Assembly: GCA_934444895.1 (NCBI GenBank)
Contig: CAKSDA010000020.1
Location: 1-18,452, forward strand
DNA length: 18,452 nt
From: an uncultured Eubacteriales bacterium
GTDB taxonomy: Bacteria > Bacillota > Clostridia > Oscillospirales > Acutalibacteraceae
Direction of reading: 5' to 3'
Notes under the pieces: model-generated
Database searches by the model: none
What the model was told of the DNA's origin: nothing
Seen by the model: only the letters and a program-made list of their open reading frames with translations
Translations under genes and position numbers: made by a program
In this document: one piece after another, positions 6,903 through 14,522 of the stretch
Layout of the letters: every line of letters begins with the position of its first letter
Position numbering within the stretch: the first letter of the stretch is position 1

Positions 6903-8306
6903 ATGCTTGATTACAATGTAAAAATTGGCCTTGTACCAATGCGTCGTAATACGACAAACAGGCCGGCTAAAACATTTCTTACCTGGGTTTCTGCTGAGGA
7001 GCGCGGTCACAGATTTGTTGATTACATAGAAAACAACTTTTCAGGTGAAGGCATTTCGTTTGTTGATAGTAAAGGTCTTGGAATTGCCGATTTAATTTTC
7101 GATGATAAGTCGGCAGAGGATGTTATTAATCGGTTTAAGGCAGAAGATGTTGACGCTGTTGTAATTATTAACTGTAACTTCGGTAATGAAGAGGCGGCCG
7201 CCGACATTGCAAGGGAACTTTCAAAACCGGTGCTTTTGTGGGCTCCGCTTGATGATGAATATTATGTTGACGGAGTCAGGCCTACGGACTCACAGTGCGG
7301 ACTGTTTGGTATTTCCCGCCAGATGCAGCGTTATCATATACCGTTTTCACATTTGCCCTCCTGCAGTATAGAGTCGGATGAATTTAAAGACGGTTTTGAG
7401 AGATTTATCCGTGTTTCCTGCATGGTTAAAAATTTTCATCATATGAAAATCGGCCAGGTCGGAATACGCCCGGCGCCGTTTTTCTCGGTAATCTGGAACG
7501 AAGGCGAGCTTATGGAAAAGTTTGGGCTTCGCATAATGCCTTTTAATATGGCAATAATCCAAAACAAATTTAACGAAGTAAAAGAAAATTGCATGGATGA
7601 AATCTCATATTTTGAAGAATTCATTAAAAACAATTATATTCTTGATGATTTAACCCGGCAGCAGGTTTCTAAAATGGCAACATTTGTTGTTATGTATAAA
7701 AAATTGTTTGAAGAAAATAATCTGGATGTTATTTCCGCTGAATGTTGGACAGCAACACCGCAAATGTTTGACGGCCTTGCACCATGTGCGGTATACGGCA
7801 TTTTAAACGATTTGGGATATATAATTTCTTGCGAGAGCGATGTCCACAGCGCAATTACAATGTTGCTTTTATCCTGCGCGTCTCTCGGAAAGAAAAAACC
7901 GTTTTTGGGTGAGTTTACCGTTCGTCATCCTGAAAATAAAAATGCCGAACTTTTGTGGCATTGCGGACCTTTCCCGTTATCGGTTAAGGCGCCGGATTCC
8001 AAAGCTCGCCTTGTTAATCAGCGTGAATGGTTCAGAGCGAAGGACGGAGAATATACTGCCGCGCGGCTGGATCAGGAAAGCGGAAATTATATGATTTTGC
8101 CGCTTAAATGCCACACTGTTGACGGCCCGCTTACCCACGGAACCTATATTTGGGGAGAGTTTGAAAATCTTCAGGCGGTTGAAGACAGACTGCTTGATGG
8201 ACCTTACATTCACCATTTTTGTGAGATTGAAGGCGACTATACAAAAGAACTTCGCGAGTTTTGCAAATATGTGCCGGAACTCAGCGTAGATAAAACTTTA
8301 GATTAA
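6903..8306 (+). CDS. L-fucose/L-arabinose isomerase-fold protein, putative sugar isomerase
   Basis: 467 residues. The N-terminus (VKIGLVPMRR) and the overall layout fit the fucose isomerase-like group (COG2407), manganese-dependent aldose-ketose isomerases. Likely metal and catalytic positions are E280 in SAECW, E311 and D313 in CESDVHSA, and H353 in LWHCGPFP, all placed by analogy with FucI/AraA. The segment PVLLWAPLDDEY (109-120) also fits this group. ATG 6903 follows GGTGAT in the leader, and the gene is first in the operon, so the substrate sugar probably enters the pathway here. Whether it makes a ketose or works on another polyhydroxy compound cannot be read from the sequence. It is shorter than classical FucI (about 590 residues), which is common for uncharacterised members. 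Confidence 0.82.
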   Translation: MLDYNVKIGLVPMRRNTTNRPAKTFLTWVSAEERGHRFVDYIENNFSGEGISFVDSKGLGIADLIFDDKSAEDVINRFKAEDVDAVVIINCNFGNEEAAADIARELSKPVLLWAPLDDEYYVDGVRPTDSQCGLFGISRQMQRYHIPFSHLPSCSIESDEFKDGFERFIRVSCMVKNFHHMKIGQVGIRPAPFFSVIWNEGELMEKFGLRIMPFNMAIIQNKFNEVKENCMDEISYFEEFIKNNYILDDLTRQQVSKMATFVVMYKKLFEENNLDVISAECWTATPQMFDGLAPCAVYGILNDLGYIISCESDVHSAITMLLLSCASLGKKKPFLGEFTVRHPENKNAELLWHCGPFPLSVKAPDSKARLVNQREWFRAKDGEYTAARLDQESGNYMILPLKCHTVDGPLTHGTYIWGEFENLQAVEDRLLDGPYIHHFCEIEGDYTKELREFCKYVPELSVDKTLD

Positions 8307-8319
8307 GGAGAAAAAAGAA

Positions 8320-9756
8320 ATGCAATATCAGATGAACGAATTTTTATTTGCAATGATATTAACCGAACTTGAAGACGCAGTTGGTAAAGAGAATTGCTCA
8401 ACCCGTGTAATTGATAAGGTTACGCACAGCGTCGACTATTACTGGCTTTCCCGTATGTGGGCGGATCGCGGTTGTCGTATGCCGGAGGCTGATATTATTG
8501 TATGTCCTAAGGATGCCGAAGAGGTTTCAAAGGTAGTTAAAATTGCGAATTACTATAAACTTCCCGTAACTGCATGGGGTGCCGGCGGCGGTACGCAGGG
8601 CGGCGCCATCCCGGTTTGCGGAGGTATATTGCTTGATACCAAACGCATGAACAAAATTTATGAAGTTAATACCGAGGGCATGTACATAGAATGCGGTACC
8701 GGTGCTATATACAAGCATATTGAATGGGCGGCAAACGAGGTTGGAAAGGCTACAATGCATTATCCTTCAAGTCTTACATGTTCAACTGTCGGCGGATTTT
8801 TGGCTCATCGCGGCATTGGCGTATGTTCAACAAAATACGGCAAAATTGATGATATGGTTCTTCAAATGGAAGTTGTATTACCTAACGGTGACATTATTAA
8901 TACTTCCTCTGCGCCTAAGCATGCAGCCGGCCCTGACTTAAATCAGATATTTATCGGTTCCGAGGGAACTCTCGGCATTATTACCAAAGCCCAAATTAGA
9001 ATATTCGATCAGCCTGAAGAACGCCGTTTCCGCGGATTTTTGTTCCAGGATATGACCGGCGCATTTAAGGCTTCACGCGAGTTGCTTCAAAAATTCAAAC
9101 CATCTGTTATGCGTCTTTATGATGAGGCTGAAACCGCCTCTCTTATAAAGAAAATAGTTGGTGTTGAGCGCAAGGGAGCATTTATGAACATCGCATATGA
9201 AGGCGACCGCGAAATGGTTGAAGTTGAGGAAAAAATTCTTCTCAAAACCTTTGCAAAATACGGCGCCGAAGACTTGGGTGATGAATACGGTAAAAAATGG
9301 TGGGATGAAAAAATTACATTCTTCTATCCCGGCCATATGATGGATATTCCTCAGATGTTCGGAACAATGGATACTATTGCTCCTTACGGAAAAATCGAGG
9401 AAATTTACTGGGCAATGAAAGAGGCAATTGAAACCAATTTCCCGCAAGCTAAGTTTATAGCTCATTTTTCTCACTGGTATGAGTGGGGCGCAATGGTTTA
9501 CGACCGCTTTATAATTGACGGAAAGGATGTACCGAAGGATCCTGTTGAGGCGCTCAGGCTTCACCAGGCAGTTTGGACATGCGGAGTTCGTACAGCTTTG
9601 GCTCATGGCGGCGTTGTTAATGATCACCACGGCGTCGGCATTAAGCTTGGCAGGCTAATGAAAGAACAATACGGTCCTGCCATGCAGGTGTTTGAAGGCT
9701 TAAAGAAATCACTTGACCCTAACGGCATTATGAATCCGTTCAAGTTAGGTCTTTAA
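8320..9756 (+). CDS. GlcD-type FAD-binding oxidoreductase
   Basis: 478 residues with the two-domain layout FAD_binding_4 plus FAD-oxidase C. The FAD loop is visible as WGAGGGTQGG (86-95), and further binding segments are PSSLTCSTVGGFLAHRGIG (about 149-167) and IGSEGTLGI. The C-terminal domain has NDHHGVG (434-440), the HH-containing active-site motif of this superfamily, and the usual ending DPNGIMNP. Relatives include glycolate oxidase GlcD, D-lactate dehydrogenases and alkyl-DHAP synthase; the HHGVG variant resembles the last. AAGGAG precedes ATG 8320, 13 bases after the isomerase stop. It is followed at once by an iron-sulfur protein, and an EtfBA fusion lies further down, a set typical of flavin-based dehydrogenases of hydroxy acids. 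I infer that it oxidises a hydroxyl of the sugar-derived intermediate. Confidence 0.88.
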   Translation: MQYQMNEFLFAMILTELEDAVGKENCSTRVIDKVTHSVDYYWLSRMWADRGCRMPEADIIVCPKDAEEVSKVVKIANYYKLPVTAWGAGGGTQGGAIPVCGGILLDTKRMNKIYEVNTEGMYIECGTGAIYKHIEWAANEVGKATMHYPSSLTCSTVGGFLAHRGIGVCSTKYGKIDDMVLQMEVVLPNGDIINTSSAPKHAAGPDLNQIFIGSEGTLGIITKAQIRIFDQPEERRFRGFLFQDMTGAFKASRELLQKFKPSVMRLYDEAETASLIKKIVGVERKGAFMNIAYEGDREMVEVEEKILLKTFAKYGAEDLGDEYGKKWWDEKITFFYPGHMMDIPQMFGTMDTIAPYGKIEEIYWAMKEAIETNFPQAKFIAHFSHWYEWGAMVYDRFIIDGKDVPKDPVEALRLHQAVWTCGVRTALAHGGVVNDHHGVGIKLGRLMKEQYGPAMQVFEGLKKSLDPNGIMNPFKLGL

Positions 9757-9772
9757 CTAGGAGGTATGAAAA

Positions 9773-10858
9773 ATGAATTTATCCGATAAATCTAAACAAC
9801 ATGTTGATGCCTGCCGCTTTTGTTGGATGTGCCACCACATATGTCCGATAGGCAACGCAACAGGTCATGAAAGAAGTACTGCGCGCGCACGCGCTTTGGG
9901 TATTTCACTTGTAAACCGAAATGCTATTGAGCTTTCCGAAATAATGGACAACATATACGAATGCTGCACATGCGGAGGATGCGTAAATGTTTGTGTTACC
10001 GGTTGGGACCCGGTTATGTTTACAAAGGAAACCAGGCTCAAGGCGGCGCTTGAGGGTGCTTTGCCTGAATACATAAATCGCCTTGTTGATAATTGTCTTG
10101 AAACCGGTAATGCTTACGGAATAACAGAAATTTCATCAGATCTTAAAAAGACAATATCCGCTCATAGCGCTAAAAAGGATACGCTTTTATATTTGGGAGT
10201 AGACGCTGCCCTTAAAGTACCGGATCAGGCAGCAAAGGCAATAAAGGTTCTTGAAAAAGCCGGTGTTGATTTCACTGTGCTTTCAGATGAACCGGCAAGC
10301 GGTTCGCAGCTTGATTTTCTTATCGGAGCCGCAGACGAAACCAAAAAACAAATGGAAGCTGCAGCAGCTGCATTTAATGATTATAAAACCGTTGTTATCT
10401 ACGATCCAAACGATGCAAAAGCAATTAAACAACTCTATAAAGAGTATGGTATTGAGGTTAAAGCAGAAACCAAAACCTATACTTCTTTTGTTGCAAGTCT
10501 TATTAAAAACGGAAATTTAAAAGCCGTAAACAAGGGCAAAACTGTAGTTTTTCAGGATCCTTATCAGCTCTCACGCGATCTTGACGAGACTGAAGAACCC
10601 CGCGATATTATCAAAGCTTTTGCCACTTTACACGAAATGCTTTTAAACAGAAAAGAAACCGTTTGGGCAGGAAATCTTTTAATGGCAGAGTATTTGCCTG
10701 ATGTTATAAATGAAGTTTCCGCCCGCAGACTTTATAATGTTGAGAGCATTGGTGAAAAAGCGATTGTTACGGCCTGCGTATCAGAATATGCGGCTTTAAA
10801 ATCGGTAAATCAGGATAAGATTGAAGTTCTATCAATTGAAGATTTAATTTTAGACTGA
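9773..10858 (+). CDS. GlcF/HdrD-like iron-sulfur protein with cysteine-depleted CCG domains
   Basis: 361 residues. The N-terminus has two classical 4Fe-4S motifs: C14-C17-C20-C24-P (CRFCWMCHHICP) and C64-C67-C70-C74 (CTCGGCVNVC). After them come two regions with the length and layout of CCG (HdrD/GlcF) domains, starting near LLYLGVDAAL and VVFQDPYQLSRD. In this family those domains bind a noncubane cluster through CCG and CxxC-like cysteines. Here the expected sites read SDEPASG and YDPND in the first domain and FQDPY and VWAGN in the second; only TACVSEY keeps a cysteine. The protein should therefore relay electrons through its two cubane clusters without CCG chemistry. ATG 9773 has AGGAGG upstream, 16 bases after the oxidoreductase gene, its obvious partner. 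Confidence 0.85.
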   Translation: MNLSDKSKQHVDACRFCWMCHHICPIGNATGHERSTARARALGISLVNRNAIELSEIMDNIYECCTCGGCVNVCVTGWDPVMFTKETRLKAALEGALPEYINRLVDNCLETGNAYGITEISSDLKKTISAHSAKKDTLLYLGVDAALKVPDQAAKAIKVLEKAGVDFTVLSDEPASGSQLDFLIGAADETKKQMEAAAAAFNDYKTVVIYDPNDAKAIKQLYKEYGIEVKAETKTYTSFVASLIKNGNLKAVNKGKTVVFQDPYQLSRDLDETEEPRDIIKAFATLHEMLLNRKETVWAGNLLMAEYLPDVINEVSARRLYNVESIGEKAIVTACVSEYAALKSVNQDKIEVLSIEDLILD

Positions 10859-10890
10859 AATTAAACTAATTTAAAAGAGGTAATTAAATT

Positions 10891-11733
10891 ATGTTAGTAA
10901 CCTTACAGGAAATTATAAAAATGGCAGAAGAAGGCAACTATTGTATACCGGCTTTTAATGTATACAATATCGAAACCGTTATGGGTGTATTCGACGCAGC
11001 GGAGGAAGCAAAAGCTCCTGTAATTATGCAGGTTTATCCGCGCCTTTTTAATGAATATGTAGGATACTATTTAGCACCGGCAATTTTGGCCGCTGCTAAA
11101 AAAGCTACGGTTCCGATTTGTTTTCATCTTGACCACGGACCGGGCGAAGCGGAGGTTATGAAAGCACTGAGACTTGGTGCTACCGGCATTATGCTGGATG
11201 GTTCCACACATCCTTTTGAGGAAAATGTTGCTCTTACAAAACACATTGTTCAAAGCTGTAAAGCAATAGGTGTTGGGGTTGAAGGTGAGCTTGGACACAT
11301 TGGAAGCGTAAACGACGAGGCAATGGATGAATTCACATCTCCGGCTCAGGCGGCTGAGTTTGTAAAACAGGTTGATGTTACATGTCTTGCAGTGCTTGTG
11401 GGAAATGCACACGGACATTACAAAAAACCGCCCAAACTGGATATTGAAAGAATTGCGGCTATAAGAAAATCCACCGGCGGTATGCCGCTTGTTTTACACG
11501 GCGGCTCCGGTATACCGGATGATCAGGTTAAGGCTGCAATAAATGCCGGAATACGCAAAATGAATATAGGTACTGATGTTTGCTATGCATTTTCTACCGG
11601 AGTTTCGGAAAGTCTTAATGATCCGAACCACAGTCCTGTTGTTGATTTGTTTATGAAGAAACCGATTGAAAGCGTTAAAAAGTTGGCGCTTACTAAAATA
11701 GCGCTTACCGGTGCTGACGGAAAGGCCAGATAA
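10891..11733 (+). CDS. class II aldolase, FBA/GatY/IolJ family
   Basis: 280 residues, the usual length for the Zn-dependent class II aldolases that cleave ketose phosphates to DHAP and an aldehyde. Visible elements are catalytic D81 and zinc ligand H82 in HLDHG, the glutamate region VEGELGHIG (130-138), H174 in GNAHGHY and H203 in LHGGSGIPDDQ, followed by the NIGTDV phosphate-binding strand. AGAGG precedes ATG 10891. The kinase gene begins one base after the stop. Next to a PfkB kinase and an IolB-like isomerase, the best parallel is IolJ, which splits 2-deoxy-5-keto-gluconate 6-phosphate into DHAP and malonate semialdehyde. A role on another ketose phosphate (tagatose bisphosphate, fructose bisphosphate, a deoxy-ketose phosphate) is possible. 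The family is certain; the substrate is not. Confidence 0.92.
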   Translation: MLVTLQEIIKMAEEGNYCIPAFNVYNIETVMGVFDAAEEAKAPVIMQVYPRLFNEYVGYYLAPAILAAAKKATVPICFHLDHGPGEAEVMKALRLGATGIMLDGSTHPFEENVALTKHIVQSCKAIGVGVEGELGHIGSVNDEAMDEFTSPAQAAEFVKQVDVTCLAVLVGNAHGHYKKPPKLDIERIAAIRKSTGGMPLVLHGGSGIPDDQVKAAINAGIRKMNIGTDVCYAFSTGVSESLNDPNHSPVVDLFMKKPIESVKKLALTKIALTGADGKAR

Positions 11734-11734
11734 A

Positions 11735-12646
11735 ATGAAAAAAGCAGTTGGTATAGGTGCATGCGTTATGGATACGCTTATAAATGTTTCACATTATCCC
11801 AAAGAGGATGTAAAGCTCCGCGCCGAGTCTACAAAACAAGCCGGCGGCGGTCCCGTTGCTACCGGACTTGTGGCTGCTGCAAAACTGGGAATTGAAACTG
11901 AATTTTTAGGCGTTTTGTCGGACGATACCGGCGGTGAATTTTTAATAAAGGATTTTAAAAAATACGGCGTGAAAACCGATAATATTAAAATTCTGTCAGG
12001 CTACAGATCATTCACTTCGGTTATTTGGCTTTCGGCAGAAACGACAAGTCGAACCTGCGTGTTTGATAAGGGAAATTTGCCTTCGCTGAAACTTGATTCA
12101 AAGCAGGAAGAGGCTATTAAAAACGCCGATCTGCTTATGATAGACGGCAATGAATTTGAAGGCGCTTTGCAGGCTGTAAAAATTGCCCGCGAAAATAACA
12201 TCGATGTGCTTTATGATGCCGGCGGACTTTACGACAATGTTGAAAGTCTTTTGCCATTTTCCAATATTCTTATTCCGTCAAAAGAATTTGCTCTTCAAAT
12301 AACAGGCGAAGAAAAAGCAGAAAATGCGGCAATTAAGCTTTACAATAAATACAATCCGGATGTTGTTGTAATAACTCAGGGCAAAAAAGGCGGCGTTATG
12401 TATGACGGTGCAAAGATATGCGAATACCCGGCATTGCCTGCGAAAGTTGTTGATTCAAACGGAGCCGGTGATGTTTTTCACGGCGCTTTTGCCGCAGGTT
12501 ATTTAATGGGTTACGATTTTCTCAAATGCTGCTATTTTGCAAGCGCGGTATCGGCCGTTAAATGTACCGGAGTAGGAGCAAGAGAAAGCGTACCGGATTT
12601 TAATACCGTTAAGAATTTTTTAGAGGAGAATGGATATGAACTTTAA
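11735..12646 (+). CDS. PfkB-family sugar kinase
   Basis: 303 residues of the ribokinase/PfkB family. The N-terminal substrate region has VGIGACVMDTL with D13 and the glycine stretch QAGGGPVATG (35-44). The C-terminal motif DSNGAGDVFHGAF (240-252) contains the catalytic base D246 and the anion hole, corresponding to the family DTxGAGD. I chose ATG 11735, immediately after the aldolase stop, because it gives the usual N-terminus; the in-frame GTG at 11711 lies inside the aldolase gene and adds non-family residues. GGAAAGG at 11719-11725 serves as ribosome binding site. The gene overlaps the next by 11 bases, implying coupled translation. By context it could be the counterpart of IolC (5-dehydro-2-deoxygluconokinase), making the substrate for the aldolase. 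Confidence 0.9.
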   Translation: MKKAVGIGACVMDTLINVSHYPKEDVKLRAESTKQAGGGPVATGLVAAAKLGIETEFLGVLSDDTGGEFLIKDFKKYGVKTDNIKILSGYRSFTSVIWLSAETTSRTCVFDKGNLPSLKLDSKQEEAIKNADLLMIDGNEFEGALQAVKIARENNIDVLYDAGGLYDNVESLLPFSNILIPSKEFALQITGEEKAENAAIKLYNKYNPDVVVITQGKKGGVMYDGAKICEYPALPAKVVDSNGAGDVFHGAFAAGYLMGYDFLKCCYFASAVSAVKCTGVGARESVPDFNTVKNFLEENGYEL

Positions 12647-13430
12647 AAAAACATATAAACCTGCAAAAGGATATACACCGATAAGCAAAATAGGGGAATG
12701 TTCACTGAAAATGCTTGAATTCGGAATGATTGAACTTGATATCGGTGAATCTTTAAGCTATAATACAATGGATAAGGAAACCGCTTTCATAATGCTTGAA
12801 GGTCATTGCGATGTTGATATCGGTACTGAAAAGTGGGAAAATATAGGAAACCGCAATAATGTTTTTGAAAACAGAAAAGCCGAAAGTTTTTATATGCCTC
12901 GTGAACAGAAGTTAACAATTTCGGCAAGAGATCATATTAAAATAGCGGTTTGCGCATCTCCTATCAATGAAAAAACAAATCCGCAGGTTTTGCGTGAGGA
13001 TCATGTTGTTTTAAAACTGTTGGGCGAACAGCCTTACCAGAGAGAAACAAGCTTTATTATCGACGGAAATTCCAATGCCAAGCACCTTACAATAGGAGAA
13101 GCCTATGTAACTGAGGGCAACTGGGCAGGTTTCCCACCGCATAAACACGATGAGGACAATATGCCTAAGGAATGTATTGCAGAGGAAATCTATTATTTCT
13201 TGTTTGATCCCAAGCAGGGCTTTGCGGTACAGTGCCTTTATACTTCTGACGGAAGCATTGACGAAGCGTATCGCGTAAAAAACGATGAATTGGTTGAATT
13301 CCCATACGGATATCATACCACTGTTGCAACCCCCGGATATAAGACATATTTCTTATGGCTTATGGCTGGAGATCATCAGGGATTTAACAGAAGCAATGAT
13401 CCGGAGCACGACTGGATAGAAAAGAAGTAG
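12636..13430 (+). CDS. iolB: IolB-family isomerase, 5-deoxy-glucuronate isomerase type
   Basis: 264 residues, close to IolB (about 270). It is a two-cupin metal enzyme. The C-terminal half is strongly IolB-like: GNWAGFPPHKHDEDN (161-175) with metal ligands H169 and H171, the EEIYY segment (183-187), FAVQCLYT, GYHTT with H227, MAGDHQGF and the ending NDPEHDW. These patterns separate it from KduI. IolB turns 5-deoxy-glucuronate into 2-deoxy-5-keto-gluconate, just before the IolC kinase and the IolJ aldolase, whose families are encoded directly upstream. I chose ATG 12636 because AGAGGAG at 12622-12628 is 7 bases away; ATG 12630 would sit almost on it. The first half is more divergent than in typical IolB, and iolD, iolE and iolG are missing nearby, so the true substrate may be a related compound. 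Confidence 0.82.
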   Translation: MNFKKTYKPAKGYTPISKIGECSLKMLEFGMIELDIGESLSYNTMDKETAFIMLEGHCDVDIGTEKWENIGNRNNVFENRKAESFYMPREQKLTISARDHIKIAVCASPINEKTNPQVLREDHVVLKLLGEQPYQRETSFIIDGNSNAKHLTIGEAYVTEGNWAGFPPHKHDEDNMPKECIAEEIYYFLFDPKQGFAVQCLYTSDGSIDEAYRVKNDELVEFPYGYHTTVATPGYKTYFLWLMAGDHQGFNRSNDPEHDWIEKK

Positions 13431-13436
13431 CATTAC

Positions 13437-13459
13437 GGGGCTGTAAATCAGCCCCTTTT
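13437..13459 (+). terminator. intrinsic terminator after the iolB-like gene
   Basis: GGGGCTG (13437-13443) pairs perfectly with CAGCCCC (13449-13455) over a 5-base loop and is followed by TTTTGTG. It begins 6 bases after the stop. The short T-run suggests partial read-through into the next genes. The remaining bases to 13522 hold only the ribosome binding site of the next gene and no clear promoter. Confidence 0.8.
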
Positions 13460-13522
13460 GTGATAGGTTGGCGATTTCAAACACTGTAACACTAGGTCAA
13501 AAAAATAAGGGAGAGTGGGTTT

Positions 13523-14173
13523 ATGTTAAACAACCTGAAAGAAAAAAATCCTAACATTGAAATTTATTCCGTAGACAGCAAGGAATTTAAAATCTTCGGC
13601 AGAATTTTAACCGGTTTTGATACTGCCGAGATTATCGCTGCTGCGGAAAAAATTGAGCGTCCAAAGGAGGGCTCTTCGTACCTTCCGAGCGAAGAAAGCT
13701 TTGAAAGACTCGGTATTGCCGAAAAAATTAAAAATGAGTGCTTTGGAACGCTTGCAACCGAAATAGGCTACTGCCATGGTCATAATAGTTTTTTAAATGC
13801 TGCGGAATGGCATATGTCAAGCGAAATAAACATTGCTGTAACGCCTCTTGTTCTTATTTTGGGCCATGTTTGGGATATTGAAAACAAAACTATAGACTCT
13901 TCCTCTTTTAAGGCTTTTTATTTGCCCAAAGGCAGCGTTGTGGAAGTTTATTCAACAACCCTTCACTTTTGCCCTTGTGAAGTTCAAAAAGAAGGGTTCG
14001 GATGTGTTGTGGGACTTCCATTATACACAAACACCTTTCTTGATACTCCGGCGGAAAATCCGCTTTTATACCGCAAAAACAAATGGGTTGTAGCCCACAA
14101 TGAAAACAAACCCATGATTGAAAGAGGAGCCGTTGCGGGCATAACGGGTGTAAATTTTGAAATAAAATATTAA
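13523..14173 (+). CDS. DUF4867-like protein, possible cupin-type sugar-metabolism protein
   Basis: 216 residues. The sequence fits, from memory, the DUF4867 family found beside sugar-catabolic genes in Clostridia. Typical segments are NIEIYSVDSKEFKIFGRIL (about 11-29), the EGSSYLPS stretch (about 49-56), FGTLATEIGYCHGHNSFLNA, EWHMSSEINIAVTPLVLILG and FYLPKGSVVEVYSTTLHFCPCEV. The C/H-rich elements GYCHGHN, EWH and TLHFCPCE could bind metal in a cupin-like beta barrel, a layout like that of ureidoglycolate-lyase-type proteins; this is inference. GGGAGAG precedes ATG 13523. It follows the internal terminator and precedes the carrier gene, so it may be a pathway-specific isomerase, epimerase or mutarotase. 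No reaction is established that I know of. Confidence 0.65.
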   Translation: MLNNLKEKNPNIEIYSVDSKEFKIFGRILTGFDTAEIIAAAEKIERPKEGSSYLPSEESFERLGIAEKIKNECFGTLATEIGYCHGHNSFLNAAEWHMSSEINIAVTPLVLILGHVWDIENKTIDSSSFKAFYLPKGSVVEVYSTTLHFCPCEVQKEGFGCVVGLPLYTNTFLDTPAENPLLYRKNKWVVAHNENKPMIERGAVAGITGVNFEIKY

Positions 14174-14184
14174 GGAAGTTTTTA

Positions 14185-14242
14185 ATGCAGGTATTCACGG
14201 CAACTTTAAATCAAATGCTGGTGCTTTTCATTTTTATGGCGC
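14185..14242 (+). pseudogene. severed 5' end of the AEC carrier gene
   Basis: ATG 14185 has AAGGAAG upstream and encodes MQVFTATLNQMLVLFIFMA, the typical start of an AEC-family carrier and most of its first membrane span. After 14242 the frame runs into the inserted element and ends at a stop at 14452-14454. Joining 14185-14242 to 14523-15388 restores one frame of 307 residues with the natural junction MALGFFLNKNKLL. Confidence 0.82.
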
Positions 14243-14244
14243 TA

Positions 14245-14522
14245 GTGTTGTACTCGATAGGTACAAATTGGTTTTGGCGGATAAAATTTCCCTGTATCTT
14301 TGTTACAAAGCCTTGTAATACGGCAGTATTACTGCATTTTGCAAACTTCGATACAGAAAAATTTTATTTCCGACAAAACTGCTTTGCACCCGAAAACGAG
14401 CAATTTTTTTGTCAGGCGCATACGACAAAGCGCAAGAATACTGGCGTATTGTAAGCTTTGAGGATGTGAAATGGCGGAAAAATTGCCGTTTATCGGGCAC
14501 TTTTCCCTACCGAGTGCAACAC
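14245..14522. mobile_element. MITE of about 278 bp inserted in the AEC carrier gene
   Basis: The ends are imperfect terminal inverted repeats: GTGTTGTACTCGATAGG at the left and, read inward from the right, GTGTTGCACTCGGTAGG (15 of 17 identical). The repeats extend weakly inside: 14306-14335 and 14432-14460 are inverted copies (24 of 30 positions) lying 61 and 62 bases from the two ends. An internal imperfect palindrome pairs 14281-14298 with 14350-14367 (16 of 18). There is no transposase. The flanks are TA on the left and TT on the right, which would fit a TA target duplication (IS630/Tc1-mariner-like) with one later mutation. Removing the element and one dinucleotide restores the host frame. 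Confidence 0.85.

Noticed and set aside
9073..9630. A 185-codon open frame on the minus strand
   Set aside because: It lies wholly inside the FAD oxidoreductase gene, and its translation shows no known family or ribosome binding site.
11711..11734. GTG at 11711 as start of the PfkB kinase
   Set aside because: It adds eight residues from inside the aldolase gene; ATG 11735 gives the family N-terminus.
12636..13430. KduI (5-dehydro-4-deoxy-glucuronate isomerase) instead of IolB
   Set aside because: The GNWxxxPPHKHDEDN stretch, the MAG segment and the NDPEHDW ending are IolB patterns.
14185..14454. An 89-residue frame starting at the AEC 5' end and running into the insert
   Set aside because: Only the first 19 residues are carrier-like; the remainder is translated from the MITE and ends at a chance stop. 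It is a broken gene end, not a separate gene.
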